NCBI RefSeq assembly: GCF_001039355.2 | Contig: NW_019775393.1 | Coordinates: forward strand, 94,217 to 158,216 | Direction: 5' to 3' | Length of the DNA: 64,000 nucleotides | Source of the DNA: Lingula anatina | Taxonomy: Eukaryota > Brachiopoda > Lingulata > Lingulida > Lingulidae | Shown here: one piece after another, positions 1 to 13,545 of the stretch | Position numbering within the stretch: the first letter of the stretch is position 1 | Layout: every line of letters begins with the position of its first letter | Position numbers and translations under genes: made by a program | Notes under the pieces: generated by a model | The model's database searches: none | Told to the model about the DNA's origin: nothing | What the model saw: only the letters and a program-made list of their open reading frames with translations

Positions 1-174
1 TTAAATGTCAGTGCAAATTTACATTTGTTGCCTAAAGGGGTTTTAGGGACAATTGATTTTGTCAGTTGTATTTAGCTCATTTGTCATTGGCACAAAAAAA
101 ATAAATAAATAAATAAATAGCAAATGGGAAAATGTACTTACTTGAACTTTTACAACATGGCATCTCCATTTTAG

Positions 175-1242
175 TCGTGTCACAAAGCAGGGATGACGTC
201 ATCCTGGGAAGCACGTTCACCATATTCTGTCACGTGACTCTCATTCCCGACGGGCACTACCTGATAACTTGGCTTAAAGAACACCGAGGTAGTGATTCTC
301 AACTCTACCAATATTCCATCACCAAAACCAAGACCCACATATCTGTTAGAAATACCACTAAACTAGACTTTTTAGATGGTCGAATATTACAAGCCGAGGT
401 GGAGCCGCCGCATGTGGCGACTGGGAAGTTGAACGTTGGAAATTTCTATCTGATACTTCGCGTCCCTGATGCAAGAATTACAGACGTTGGAAATTATTCG
501 TGTTTTGCTCAGTTCATGGACCAGGGCCCTGTAGTAAACATCAGTGGTCAGGTGAACCCTCAAACTATTGACGTCATAGGTGGGTCGGGAAAGATAAATC
601 TAGGAAATACTGTATTACTCCTCTGCGTAAAGCTTGTTGTGATCATTACATGGTTTCTTTTTCTTTTTTTTTTACGTTCGTGGTTTTTATTTGAGACTAA
701 AGAAAATGAATTTGAATAAAATAGGAGGTATACTTTTCAGTCTATTAAAAGTGCTTATCACATTGTTTGGGCAATTATTTGTAATTATTACTCTTAAAAA
801 ATTGTTTTGAAGCTTACAATATGTTGTGTTCAAAATACTCCCCACGCCCTTCAAACTTTGCGTCGTTTCGAATAATTGACAAATTGCTATTAAAATGCGT
901 AATTTAGGTCCGCCGACTGCGCCAACACTGACTAGTCTCCAATATCCCAACGGGACCGTAGCTGTAACATGTAACTCAACCCATGGTCACCCGCCACCAC
1001 AGATACAGTGGTACCAGTTAGAGGAGAAGTTCACTCCTGACAGGGACATGGTCTCACGAGGCACAGCCTGTTTGCAGGAGATGAATGCTTACTGCCTTGT
1101 CCCTAGCGTGTCAGAAACGCTAACAGTGGCAGGTAACATCTCGGCGTTTTATAGGTGCGAGACAGTTCACTCTACCGGCAGTCTCAGCAGTCCATCACTG
1201 ATCCTACTTGGCCTATTCGACATAGGTGATGGTATGGTGAAA

Positions 1243-1292
<50 letters not shown>

Positions 1293-1993
1293 AAATTTAT
1301 TTTTAACAGTAATTATATTGCCATTACTAATACCATGGGCCTACTGTAGGTGTCTACTTTGACTTGTATTCAATTGTTTATCAACATCACTTTGCTGTTT
1401 AACGATTGTAATTTATATTTACATTTATATTCATCACACCAATAGGCCTTTTTGTATTCAACAACATAACAAAAGCGACTTGGATGGAATTTCACAAGGT
1501 CAATCCCAACGTTGCTGAAAGGAGCATTCATTTATGTGTCAATAATATTATTTGTTTATTTACTTTCTCAAGTTGACCTAACGCCCGGTCACAGTTCATT
1601 GTGGAAATACGCAGGGGTAGGTGTTGGGGCGGCGCTTATCATCGCGTCCCTCGTAGTGATGGCTAACTTCGATCGTGTAAGCAAAAGGTGCAGGAAGAAG
1701 GCAGAAAATACGGGTAAGCCACATGTTATTCTCTGTCAGAGATCACTTAAAAGGAGATCAGTCAGTTCGTTATAATGGAAGCTGATTTTCAATCAAGGAG
1801 CAAGTATTAGGTCTAGGTCGTATGTTATAATTTTTATAATCAATCTCCCTCGTTGGCAAGAAAAGTAACTGTGGATAACAAGAAAAATGCGTGTTGCGTT
1901 ACAGAAAGCGACCGTCAGCCAAAAGGTCAATACATAGACAAAAGGAGAAGTACGGAAAGCACAGATGTTTATGATATTGAAAACGAAACTCAG
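175..1993 (+). CDS. Two-Ig-domain transmembrane receptor-like protein, partial (5' end outside window)
   Basis: Exons read from splice sites: 175-579 (Ig1), 908-1225 (Ig2), 1573-1713 (membrane segment) and 1905-1993 (cytoplasmic tail). The first three start and end in phase 1, the classic Ig-superfamily layout, and lie between good AG acceptors and GT donors. Ig1 has FCHV, a tryptophan strand (ITWLKE) and the DVGNYSC motif typical of V/I-set folds. Ig2 has VTCN, QWYQ and FYRC. Exon 3 holds a hydrophobic helix (YAGVGVGAALIIASLVVM) followed by basic residues. The tail is charged with a single tyrosine pair (STDVYDIENETQ). The signal-peptide exon must lie left of position 1. The last exon is unresolved: an acceptor at 2724 would add two residues then stop, with an AATAAA at 2931. 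Ligand unknown; a cell-surface recognition or adhesion role is inferred from architecture only. Its closest relative here is the - strand gene at 4495-6875. Confidence 0.75.
1246..1289. repeat. (TA)n microsatellite
   Basis: An uninterrupted TA dinucleotide run lies in the intron just after the Ig2 exon of the + strand Ig gene. Confidence 0.95.
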
Positions 1994-2046
1994 GTATGTG
2001 AGCTAGCTTAAGGGCATTTCAAGATTATTAAATTCCAGGGTAACCT

Positions 2047-2062
2047 TCTCTCTCTCTCTTCA

Positions 2063-2093
<31 letters not shown>

Positions 2094-2101
2094 TATCATT
2101 T

Positions 2102-2135
<34 letters not shown>
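2047..2135. repeat. (CT)n microsatellite, first block
   Basis: A CT-rich tract is interrupted by the word atcatttcag. The same arrangement recurs at 2624-2697, so the two tracts with their interrupting word may be copies of each other. Both look like strong polypyrimidine-AG acceptors on the + strand. Confidence 0.9.
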
Positions 2136-2138
<3 letters not shown>

Positions 2139-2623
2139 CATCTTCATCAATCAGTAATTTAGACATCTAACTCACAGATGGATCCATGTGGGTTTATTGT
2201 AAAGCAATCTTTAAATATCTTATAACTATTGAAATGTTCAGCAAAAATTCTTAAACATGGCTTTACAGTTAACACAACACCACTCCATTTGCTTTTCTCC
2301 ATTTGGGTCAGAAATATTCAGATCCTGGATCCAGTTTATCAGAAAACAAGGATAGCACACTTCAATAAAAAAAAGTTAAAATCACATTAGAAATTCTTAA
2401 AATGTGACATTTCTGTATTCAAAAAATAAGAATCTGGCTTTTAACCATATTACATATGTTTTAAAAAGATTATGTTATTATTGGAACCAATTAGCAATTA
2501 TCAAATTTGACTAAATAACATCACCACAAGCAAACTAGTTGCATTGACTGCATTCACATTCAAACATCATACCAGTTGGATTGATCCAATTCTGCAAGGG
2601 ATTCTTGCTAAATTGCATTCAGN

Positions 2624-2663
2624 TTTCTCTCTCTCTCTCTCTCTCATCATTTCAGACTCTCTA

Positions 2664-2697
<34 letters not shown>
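2624..2697. repeat. (CT)n microsatellite, second block, next to an ambiguous base
   Basis: A CT tract interrupted by atcatttcagactc begins directly after the single N at 2623. That N probably marks a base-calling or assembly join in the repeat. Confidence 0.9.
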
Positions 2698-2700
<3 letters not shown>

Positions 2701-2930
2701 TACTTGTATTCATCATTATTTCAGTTGGCGTAACAAGCTGTAAAGAAACAAAACCTTGGGACAAACAGGTCGCCAAATAGGAGAGAAAGCAGAAGACAAA
2801 ACCGTTGGCAATATTTTACATCTTTATTATTTTTGAGTCGCTATAAAATAGTTGTACATTTGTATAAAGATTACAGACTTTTACGTGAAGGTTCCCATCA
2901 TCTTCATCGACACGAATCGTGAAGTACAGT

Positions 2931-2936
2931 AATAAA
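2931..2936 (+). promoter_or_regulatory. Possible polyadenylation signal for the + strand Ig gene
   Basis: AATAAA lies about 200 bases after a plausible last-exon acceptor (AG at 2723-2724). It would suit a transcript ending near 2955, but the terminal exon itself is not proven. Confidence 0.3.
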
Positions 2937-4494
2937 CAAGTATTTGACACGCAGACTTCCTCAGTTAACTTGTCAAAGTGTCAGATTGTGCTGGACAGCG
3001 AACCCCCCAAGCTGACCCAGTGTGAGAAACGACAAAGACCAGTGATCAAAATTTGACTCAGAGCGGGAAAGAGGACGATTCGTTCGCCCCCCCCCTGCTA
3101 CGGGCCATAATCGTAGAGTATTTCTAATACGTATCATTCAGATTATCTTTAATGGTTTACAGTATTTTATTGTCTGTACATAACTTTAATCGTAGGATTT
3201 TATGAAGTAAACCAATGCAAATAAACACAAAAATCGGACGTTTGTTTAGTATATTTTCTTTATTTCTTAACTGAGAGATTGATGGCGCACCGACGGGCCA
3301 CTGAGTAAAAAAGCCGATGCATAGACGTAAAAGTAATGATTGTGAAAGACAAAAGTACAGAAAAACAGTCATACAACACATAAATTCGACATAGAAAAAA
3401 TCCGACAGCACACCACTGTATAGTATGCCTCACCAAGAATGTATTAATTGTATTTATACACAACACTTTTAAGTGTTAGAAATTGAAATTTAAAACTTCC
3501 AAGTTATCTTTGTCTCATTGTGACTCCAATGAGACATTGGTTGATAAATCTATCTACATGTATAGTGTGCGGCAGTCGAGGCTATTTCAGACCTGCCACA
3601 TTTGCCCTATGTTCAGTGGGGAGATAAGTATGTAATAATAAATAATGCTGAGGGTTCAATCCTCCCATGCACTTATTAATGCATATGTTAGGGCACCCCC
3701 ACAGGCTTCCATATTTCCCTAAAGGAGGAGAAGTTATACACTCTAAGACAAACGAATGACTAAATACTCAGTCCTGCACTACATGTAAGTACCATGTTGT
3801 ATCTATTTTTAAAGTGCTTTAATTTTTCGCAGTCGGGGAGGGGGGATGTTGGAAAGACCTTCCTTTCTAGATACCAAAGATGCGTTCACATAAACGTTTA
3901 CATATTGCATAAAACAGAAATAATAATGATAATAATAATAATAATAATAAACAATAACAACAACAACAACGACAACAATTGTCGATATGTATCTAGGGCC
4001 GTTTGAGCACAAATCCTTTCATTCCAGTCATTGAGTTCGATTGCCATATCTTTCATGTCAGGACTGTTCTCCCAATATTTACATAAACGTTACTAAATAA
4101 AAACTGACTAGCTGTCCAGTTCAATTTTCCAAAGAGTAACCACCTTTTTAAAGTTTACTAGAACGATTCCCTTGATATTGCTGGCAATGAGGCGGCAATA
4201 CTGACTTTTGCCATCCATCCATTTATTCTGCCAGTCTATGCCTCTTCTTTAATGCGATGCATATCAAATGTGTATAATAAGCTCTTATGTCCCTTGCTCA
4301 TACCAGTTTTAAAGCCGATGCGTTTTGAATTTTCTTGTTCCGTAGCGTATATTGTATTGCTTTATACTTTTGCATCTACTGTATTTTTATTTATATTAAA
4401 AAAACAGTCTTACAGCGATAAAATACGTCTTCTTCCCTAGGCTAGGCAAATAAAAGGAGCTAAACGCATCCGCGAGGCTGATATCACAATTGCG

Positions 4495-6875
4495 TTAGTT
4501 GAGCTTGCGGCGCAACCCATTGTGCTGGACGTTACATCCGAATGCTGAGTAGATTTAGTGTTTCAAAGAAGTTCGTCCTCTCTGTCGTCGTATAATGCTG
4601 GAAGACCAAAAAATTAGTTTGAAGAGAATGTAGTCTAAAAGATTTCCCTTTATATTATCGTTTTATTATATGTTTATGTTGTCACTTACTTCCTTATTAT
4701 CACGTCATGATTTATTCTACGAGATCAAGAGAAAGGGTATCTTCAAACACACAAACGTATTAATCAGCATTATCAACATGCTTAGGGCTTTACCTGAAGC
4801 TATGGAGTTATTGTTCTCATTATCTCGCTCTGGGTCGCAGCCGTGGTCCTGATCTGGTGTGATAGAGTGAGCGCCATCTGCCGGGATATAGGTGACAGTA
4901 AGGGAAGATTTGTCTGGAAAGACACAGCATAAAGTGAACGAAAAAAGTTGATGCGCCTCCAGCTGTGTAAAGGAGCGTGTGCCAAAAGCGCATACTTAAT
5001 GCAAATGTAAACAAATTACTAGAATGTGAACTCTGTGGTTTTATAACTTGAGTTGGCAGATATGGGAATGTATTGTTTACGTAAATAAAAATCTATATTT
5101 TTCTAAAAAAAAAAAAAAAGGGGGGGGGGTTAGAAAAACCCACCTGATATCGACCTGGCGCTACAGTTGACGAAAGCTTCGATGTCGTTACAGCGACATC
5201 TATCGAGTTTAAAGCTGCGACTTCTTAGCCGCTTACGGACGGTGTACACCATAACTCCCACCACGATGAAGAATGAGATCACGATTAAAATAGCCACCAC
5301 AATCGCCAGAGGACTGGCCCCTGGTTTGGGCGGGCTTGGTGTGTTATTGGCGATGATGACGTAGTGATTGCCAGAACCTAGAAAAAAAGGAAAAATTAGA
5401 CACATCTTAACTGTATATTGTACATAGTATATAAGTTTTTCATTTAAAGTAAGTGAAACCCGTACAGTGTCCTTTGCCGTGTGTAAAATATCACATTCTC
5501 TTTTATAAAGTCCGAAAATGTCGCCGTAGTTGCTACGTAATTAGCCTTTAAATTTTGTCTTTTATGACTTCTTCTTATAGAATTTCCAATATTTCCATAT
5601 TAGAAAGTACGGGGAACTTAAAAACAGTATATTATATATTAAGGTCGCGAATATATTTCTAATATTCACAAAAAATAGCAAATTTGATATCAAGATATCT
5701 GGCCTCAATTCGTTATACCGGGGTACATATCGACATAAGTAACACACCTGAGCGACCCCCGTGCATGTAGTCAGCTCTAATACTGTCACTGCGATAGTTC
5801 CCCGTAGGATGGCGGCTTTCACAGGCATATGTCACTGACGAATTGTCCTGTACCGCTATAGTGTCCGTGATGAAATACCCTCCGCACATGCCCTCGCCCT
5901 GACTAGAAGCAGAACACGTTTCTTTGTGTTCAGATTTCACGCTACTCATCTCCTGATCGTTTTCAAACCACCTGAGCTTTGCTGGGGGTCGACCCCCCAC
6001 GGAAATACAAGTGAGCAACGTGCGGTTGTCCGACATCCGCCTGCTAGAGATCATCGGCAACTCTGGAGTGACTGAAAAAAAAAAAAAAGTTCAATATTAA
6101 CGATGAAAGGACATACAGTGTGTAAGAAACAGTTGGTACACAAATTGCAGGGGTGCAGTGCTGAGCTGTTCACTAATATGACGTCAGAATGCTTAACAGG
6201 TCCCCAGTCTACGACGCAAGTTGCCGAGGAGGTCTTTGATAAAATTGATATAATAAGTGATGTTTTAACAGGAAAGTCTATGTAAAATCATTTGATTTTT
6301 GCGGTCATAGGGCTCTGATGTTTGGTTCTTTCTAGATAACAAATAAATAAATTTAAAAATCACTTAAATACATATGGTGTTGAAATAAAATTTATGACGT
6401 CATACAAAAACCTTCGCCTAATTTGGACCCTTTTAGACGTCACACACGGTTCATGCGTCGTCATTACATTTACCTGTCATGGTAACTTGCATAAGTTTTT
6501 CACTCTTCTTTACTTTATTTCCGTCTACAGACACTTGGCACGTATAATTCCCTTCATCTCTGAGTTCTGACTTCATAATTGCCACTCTTAGCTTAATGTC
6601 ATTTGGCACTGGTATCAGTTGTGACGGCATTGTGACGAAATTAATATCTCGACCAATCAGATCGCTTAGAGTTTTATTCTCCGAATTCATGCCTAGGACG
6701 TATTTGAATATGACGTCAGGTGGCTTTTCCGCACTGGTCTGTTTAAACCACTCGACGGATAAGAAAAAACGTCCTTCATCTGGGCCCAGTGTGAAATTGC
6801 ACCAGGCGGTGAAAGGTTCACGTAACTCCACATATCTCTCCTCCGCCCTGTTGGTTATCGTTAAAGCAGTGCATA
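4495..6875 (-). CDS. Two-Ig-domain transmembrane receptor-like protein (core exons)
   Basis: Exons in reading order: 6875-6474 (Ig1), 6071-5748 (Ig2), 5377-5144 (stalk and membrane helix), 4913-4794 (tail) and a tentative last exon 4544-4495 ending in TAA. All introns are phase 1. With the candidate signal exon at 18316-18277 the total is 1170 nt, or 389 residues. Ig1 has AWCNF, VEWFKQ and RDEGNYTC; Ig2 has LTCIS, LRWFEND and YACES. The stalk is proline rich (NNTPSPPKPG), followed by a roughly 24-residue hydrophobic helix and the basic stop-transfer RKRLRSR. The tail is acidic and asparagine rich and contains VTYIPA, an ITIM-like tyrosine lacking the usual I/V/L at +3. It is a convergent paralogue of the + strand gene at 175-1993. 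Possible polyadenylation signal: AATAAA on the - strand at 4391-4386. Function inferred only as cell-surface recognition. Confidence 0.75.
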
Positions 6876-8857
6876 CTGAAAAAGAGGAAAGATTCCTAAA
6901 TTTCAATCATTGACTCATAAATCTCGCAACGTATATTTCAGTTTTACGAGATAAGACCCGCGCCTAAAGGAAAAATAGAAAATTCACTGGAAACGTGCAA
7001 GTCACATGACTGACTAAATATACAGTCGCAAAAGGCATGTTTTAGTAAACGTATAGGCACGGCAATATGTAATTCATGAATAGAGTTCAGTCAGATTACA
7101 CTTCCCAACGTAAGATATTGTGAAGGAAAGTTAATATATTTGGGGACTAAAGCATCTGCACGACAATTTAGAGGTACACTGTAGAAAAGAAACCTACTGA
7201 CCATCTGATGTAATTGCCTCGCATTACGCATTAAATGGTAAATTGTGAGGTACAGCTGGATTACTTGCGAATGATCTGTATATATCAATGAAAATATTTT
7301 AGACGAAGTTATTTAATTTATACGTATCAATCCATAAACTTTTCCACAGCAATTGACCGAAGACGAACCCTTAAATGAGTTTTTATTTGTCTTTTCAAGG
7401 CATGGACAATAGTGAGTTAGGTGTCAGGAGCCAACGGTTTCACACAAGCTCTAGCGCTTCCACTTTTTCTCCCATTTTTCTTGTTTGTTTATCAGTTATT
7501 TCCAGCTGCCATTTATGTTTTTATGTTTGTTCATTGAATAATTGATCCTGCATCCGACGGTAGTGTACACGAAGCGTGAGAGACGGACACATTTATAAAA
7601 CTCCGGGTATAAAATGTCATACACAAAGTCAACAACCAAACACAACAATGAGGGTTAATGGAACTGGAAATGGGCGCATTAGTAGATTACCTGTTTCAAA
7701 GGACCTTTGTGTAAACTTCCGAGAATACGTTGTATGAAGATCTCCGTTTTCAACATCGGGCTTAGAAAATGTTTTCGCTTCAGAATTTTTTCAATAGCAT
7801 TAATGTGATACACTCTGGCGATAATATAGCCATTAGCAGGTGTGAGTGGGATTGAAATAAGCAAGCCATGGTGAAGAAGTTTCATATTCTACCTTTATTT
7901 TCTATTTCTACATATTTCAGGAAATTCCATTTGAGAACTTGACAGAAACCCCTGTGAGCAGAAATTCTTTAACTTATTTACTTCATCTAAAATTTCAATT
8001 CTAAATCTAAAGCTACCCCACCTGAAACTTCCCACTGATACCCTTCCAGCCCATTTCCCAAACAACACTCAACGCCCGTCCTCAAAAGGGACATGGGGAG
8101 AAATATCAGACCCACAGAGAAACAGTTAAGTAATCGTAAAGGCCCTGCTATATTTACCAAAAACCATTCATATTCGCAGAATAGAGGGGTATTTCCCAAC
8201 CTTCTCTAAACTGGGCCGGTGAATTGCTTACCTCTGTGCACCTAATTCCTTTTTAATTTTTGTTTTTTATTGAATTGAATTTAACGCTATAGACGTAGGA
8301 ATACCAGCCCGTCATTTATGTCCATAAAACTTTGACGCACAATTCATTAATACTGTACATGCCCAGATTTCCAAAGCAATACACTGACCGATTCGTGTTA
8401 AAAAAGTATTTGAATGTCACATATCATGCTAAAACCATACTACCGTCAGATGTTGAAATGTGGCCTCATCAAAAAAAGTTGTCTAGTTCAGTAATAGCAT
8501 TCATTTCTACCATTAAATCCTTTAAAACATTATATACAAGAAAGTAATGACAGAGAGTATCGATTAAAAACGTCGGTAGCCAAACACAGAGGGCATCCCT
8601 TAAATTAAATATTGAAGCTTGTATAACAAAGAATGAAAGTGCAAAATTAAGAGAAGCCAATGAAAGAACAATATTTACAAAGAGGAGCTTGAAGTTATTT
8701 CTTGGTGACATCTGTGGTGATTCTGAGCCTCCCTTTCATTGAAAACAAACAACACGTATTCCCTTAGACTTTACAGAGTAGCATGCATGGAAATAATGAT
8801 GCCAAAATACCTAGGGTTTGTTGAACGTGTGGATATTTCCAAAAACAAAAACACGTT

Positions 8858-8879
8858 CAGAGAGAGAGAGAGAGAGAGA
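8858..8879. repeat. (GA)n microsatellite
   Basis: Short GA dinucleotide run. Confidence 0.85.
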
Positions 8880-11800
8880 CGATTCGAAATTTATTCTTAT
8901 ATTGCAATTTAAGGTTGTTTTAAAAAACAATGGCTTAGAAAAACATGAAAACAAATAACCGTAAAATATGAATAAAACATAAGACAGATAATTTCTTCTT
9001 TAAGCCTTGGTATACACACAGTAATACGATGATAAATTTTGCGTGACAAATTGCGTCCATAGAGTAGACGAATCGTTAAGCGTACAACTGTTAAATAGCA
9101 AATCTATAATGCATAATATTTGAGATATTTCCGAACAAGGTAGCAATATCAGGTACAGTAAATCCATTTTACCTATTTTCACTGGTAATTATTTATCGAT
9201 TCAACCAAAGGCGGTGAAGAGAATCGCCATACTTTCCAAGAGCGGTATTCTCTTCAACTTTGGCGTTATCAATTATTAATTTTACTAATGTGTTTTGTTG
9301 TTATTGTGAATGAAATGTCAGTTGCCAATGAACGAAGAGGACAAAGACGAAAACAATGTTTGGTTACTGTACCGGTATATAATTCTGAGTCTCTTGGGTA
9401 GGTTAGTTAGCGGAAGATCGACAAATAACTCAAAGGCAGCCTATACTATAGGGGGCGATTTCTCTGTGTTTTGACATAAAGGGAGTGCCGATTGTACTGC
9501 GAATGATCAGAAAAATATCATTTACAGTTCTGCCCCCTCTTTTAACGAAAAAGATATACCCTGGTAAAAATGATTTCGCTGTCAAATAATAAAAATCTTA
9601 CTAATTGAAGGATGAAGAGGTCTGAATATGGCACACAAGTAGGATAAAACCGTTTTTCTCTATTGCAATTAACTTCCTCTTTTATAAACAATACCAACGC
9701 ATTATCTCTGAAAACCAATAAAACAGCCTCCTACACTTACATCAACAGTTAAGTCACACTTAACAGGAAAACAATTACAAGGGGAAAACATACAGCGGTT
9801 TGATTCCTCAGCTGGGTGAAACACTATCGGTTAGAATTCAATGGAGAGCACACAGTCGAGACACATGCTCGATAACTGACCCGCGGCGCGATCAATAAGG
9901 AATCAATTTCCATTCTAACCTATTGTTTCAAATAAAGAACACTAATCATCCATTTAAGGGCCTGGCGGGAAGATTATAATGCACGACATAAGGGTAGTCA
10001 GGGCAAGGGTTCAATTACGCAGACCCCGACCCTCGTTGAACCTCGTTGTTGGTATTCCCCGGCATGACGAGGTATTGATTCGGAATCAAACACAAAACAA
10101 CACGTGTTTAGCCGGCAGAGATTGATCCGTGATCAATTAAAACAATTCTCTGTTACGGCGTCTTGTACGGGTCTCGGTCCTTAAGCGGTCCCTGAAGAGG
10201 AGGATTATATTTTGATCATACAAATTCATCCTCTACTTGTAACTGCTTAACTTCCGTCGGGTTCCTACTTAAAGTAATTGACTACGGAGTGGATTACTAC
10301 AAATCGTATGTACAGACGAGTTAGGTTAAGCGAGTGCGCGTGACACGTGGCGAGGAATTTGATTCCTCGGGACGTGACTAGACATTAATATATTTTTTAA
10401 CAAATTCTTGCCTGGCGTAGTAACATTATACTCAAAGGGTAAATCTACAACTTTTTTTCATGTTTCATTTCTGATGTACACTGTGTTTTTTTTTAGCCAG
10501 GATGAAGAGGTCTGAATCTTTGCTTACATTTCTTTATTATAAATCTTTTTTGCTTACATTTAAATTGACAACTTACAAAGACGATCCACTTTAAGCTCAT
10601 ACACGTACGTATATACACACACTAATGCCACGTACAGAACAAACACACGTACACCAACATACCAAAGAATAAAATGTCCGAATAATAGTATAACTTTCAC
10701 TTCCGACCACTGTAGCGCTTTAAGACACGACAACAAGAACCCGGTAATTAAGTAATTAATATTTGTAATAATAGAGCTACTAACAGAGCTACGAATCGCT
10801 ATCATAATTAGACCCCATCACCTGTAACAGCATCATTATTTTCATTCTAAACTGCCCTTAGTTCCCGTATGGCTGGAAAAGCCCCATCGGGGAGATAACT
10901 TGAATGTACATTATTGACTCCGAAGCGTCTGTATCACTTGCGATAGATTAAGCAAATACTATTTGATAAATTGCTCAAGTCAGCGTAAGAATTATACCCC
11001 CAAGACCTTTCTTACTGCCCCATTTATCATGACCGTTAGATAATCAGAGAAATACGTTTATGTGTTCTGTATTTGTGATTGCGAAAATAGTGTAGAGTAT
11101 AATCGGTGTCACTAACTTCAAAGAAAACATATATCCTGCATTTGAATTGTAAACTATGTTCATATTTATATTACAGACGCAAAATTTATTATGCAATAAT
11201 AGATTATATATAATACATAACGTAGTGAAATACGGGTTTAATTATATTGACTATGATTTGTGGACAATTCCATGCCCCCCTACAAGAACGGACAAAACTA
11301 TAGCGGAGCAGGTAATACGTTTCACAGTAAATTAGAGACGAATTTCCGAGGTTGACCTGGGCAAAAATCAATTAATATTTGTAACGCGCAGTTTGTGTAT
11401 GAATTCAAATACACCCAGGAGAAACGGTTTTATTAAATCTTAGACGAAGATGGTACCGTGTCGGCGTTTATCGTTACCAATGGAGTCGCATTTCAGTCCT
11501 TGAGTGGGTTTTATTGCGATTTTCGACAGAAAAAGAATCCCTCAACAGCAATAGAAAGCTTGGTCAGGACCATAACCAAACATATGAAATTTTCTTATGT
11601 CTCCATAAGTTAAGTGCTGATCATGATTAAATGCTGGTAGATTACTGTCCTACGTTTCACTGGATTGCGGAGACGGTAAACGAAAGAACATTAAATGCTG
11701 GTGAAATGAAAATGTCAAGTTAAGCAGGTGCACCGAACGCCTTTAGATTCAGAGTGACGAAAATACTGGTTTAGCGAAGACAATTGATTGATTCAAGAAA

Positions 11801-12942
11801 CTGAAAATCAGGGGGATCAAAAGCGAATATACTGATCCACATACTAAAAGAAATGTCTCAAATCGGCCTCCAAAGCTCAGGGTAGCGGGTCCTTAGTTTG
11901 GGAAGTGAAAGTCGACCACAAACACCCTCTCCGCTAATGAGTTGGTTATTTACGAAGCAAAGAGATCTCACAAAACATCAAATAACACCTCTTGGTTTTA
12001 GACATTTTAGTGGAGTGAGACTGAAGCTGTTTCGTAAACAAACCGGGTTCAAAAATCAACAGACGCGGCGGGAAAGCAAATTAGAATATCTAAAATAGAA
12101 TTTGAAAAGATGAGGGTGGAGTCATTAGGGAACGCGTTGGTGGCTCTTAACAAGTCTGACATTTGTTAATGAAAACATACAAAATAATGATGAAAACGAG
12201 TCTTTTAGAGACAAGAGGTTCTATTTCATGGAGAGAAAAAAACAGCACTGAGCAAAAAACAACATATTGTGGTGAAGGAGAGAAAGCCCATGCAGTGATG
12301 AAGATATCGAAATTAAGTTACACTTAAACCAGTACAGTAAAGGGGAATACTATAAAAACTCTGTACTAAAACACTGTTACCAGGCACAAATGACAAAAAA
12401 AACATGATTATGCCGATTTATAAGATATATTTTCACTTAAGCCCATGTTCCATAATTCCTCGGATTGCGTAACAGACGCGCTTTTGCTATTTTAGACTCA
12501 ATTTGTAACAAGTTTTCATCGAACGATCGCATGCTACAGGCATCGGAATCACCTGTCCTTGCACTCTTTATAACTCTAGAAGACAAACTGTTTTCGCTAC
12601 CTCATCTCCTTCACTGCCACCGGCTGTATGGTATTTCGCTTCTTGTTTTGCGATGAAACAACATGGTGATTGATTAAGGTGAATCATGGTTTTCGCAGGT
12701 GAAGTTTGCAAGCAAAAAAACATAGCCGCATGGAATTTAAACGCATTCGACTAACGTGTCACACAGGTGTATATGCAAGCAAGCACCTGGCGACCTGCCT
12801 GTATTTGAGAGAAGATTAATAGAACAAGACGTGCGGTTACAACGGTTTTATCAAAAATGGAAAGAAAAAATAAAAGTAATCCGAGTTCTGATGACGCCTG
12901 AATGCAATCCTTATGGAAACTCTCTGTATTCATGCTTCACAA

Positions 12943-12968
12943 ATAAATAAATAAATAAATAAATAAAC
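12943..12968. repeat. (AAAT)n microsatellite
   Basis: Tandem AAAT/ATAA tetranucleotide run. Confidence 0.85.
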
Positions 12969-13419
12969 AAAAATACATCCTCTAAGCTACAATGTCTGCA
13001 TCCTAATTATTTCAGACTGCATTTTACATTCTGTTCCCCTCAAGCCAAGAAACACGTTCCAAGATTTCCAATAAACTGAATAACCATACCATACTGCGGG
13101 CATCTTTTCCTTTATAACAGAGATAAACAGTAACGGATAGTCATTATTTTTCTTCACTGGTTTGGAAGTTCACCAGAATGTGACCTTACGTGTTTAGTTT
13201 TATAATCAGCCACTCATACTAAACAGTATTGAAATCGCATTATTCAGCATTATGCGATATAATTAATATTTAACAGATGTTTTGTTAACAAAAATCCATA
13301 CACAGTAATACTATACAGTACCCACTTTCTGCCTGCATGGGCGTACCTAACAAGCGTCCTTACGGGATGTTGTTTGTTTAACTACTTGTGCGTATATTGG
13401 TGTCACACTGTTTGTTTGA

Positions 13420-13545
13420 CCGCGCGCGCGCGCGCGTGTGTGTGTGTGTGAATGAGCAAGCGCATGCGTTTACCTGTGCCTGCGCATGTGTGTGTATGTT
13501 TGTGTGTGTGTGTGTGTTTGAGAGAGAGAGAATGAGAGAATGAGA
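13420..13545. repeat. Compound (CG)n-(GT)n-(GA)n microsatellite
   Basis: A CG run passes into GT, then a second GT block and a GA block. The alternating purine-pyrimidine CG/GT part is of the kind able to adopt Z-DNA. Confidence 0.9.

Noticed and set aside
2544-2780. Serine/leucine-repeat frame on + and arginine/glutamate-repeat frame on -
   Set aside because: Products of the CT/GA microsatellite.
3600-3680. B-box-like word gggttcaatcctccc
   Set aside because: No matching A box or cloverleaf upstream, so no tRNA call was made.
8469-8711. - strand 80-codon frame with a hydrophobic N-terminus, considered as the signal exon of the Ig gene
   Set aside because: No phase-1 donor follows the hydrophobic stretch. 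The exon at 18277-18316 fits phase and cleavage better.
13420-13545. Repeated CG/GT blocks considered as a CRISPR-like or other regularly spaced array
   Set aside because: It is simple dinucleotide sequence without spacers. No CRISPR is expected in, or seen in, this eukaryotic sequence.
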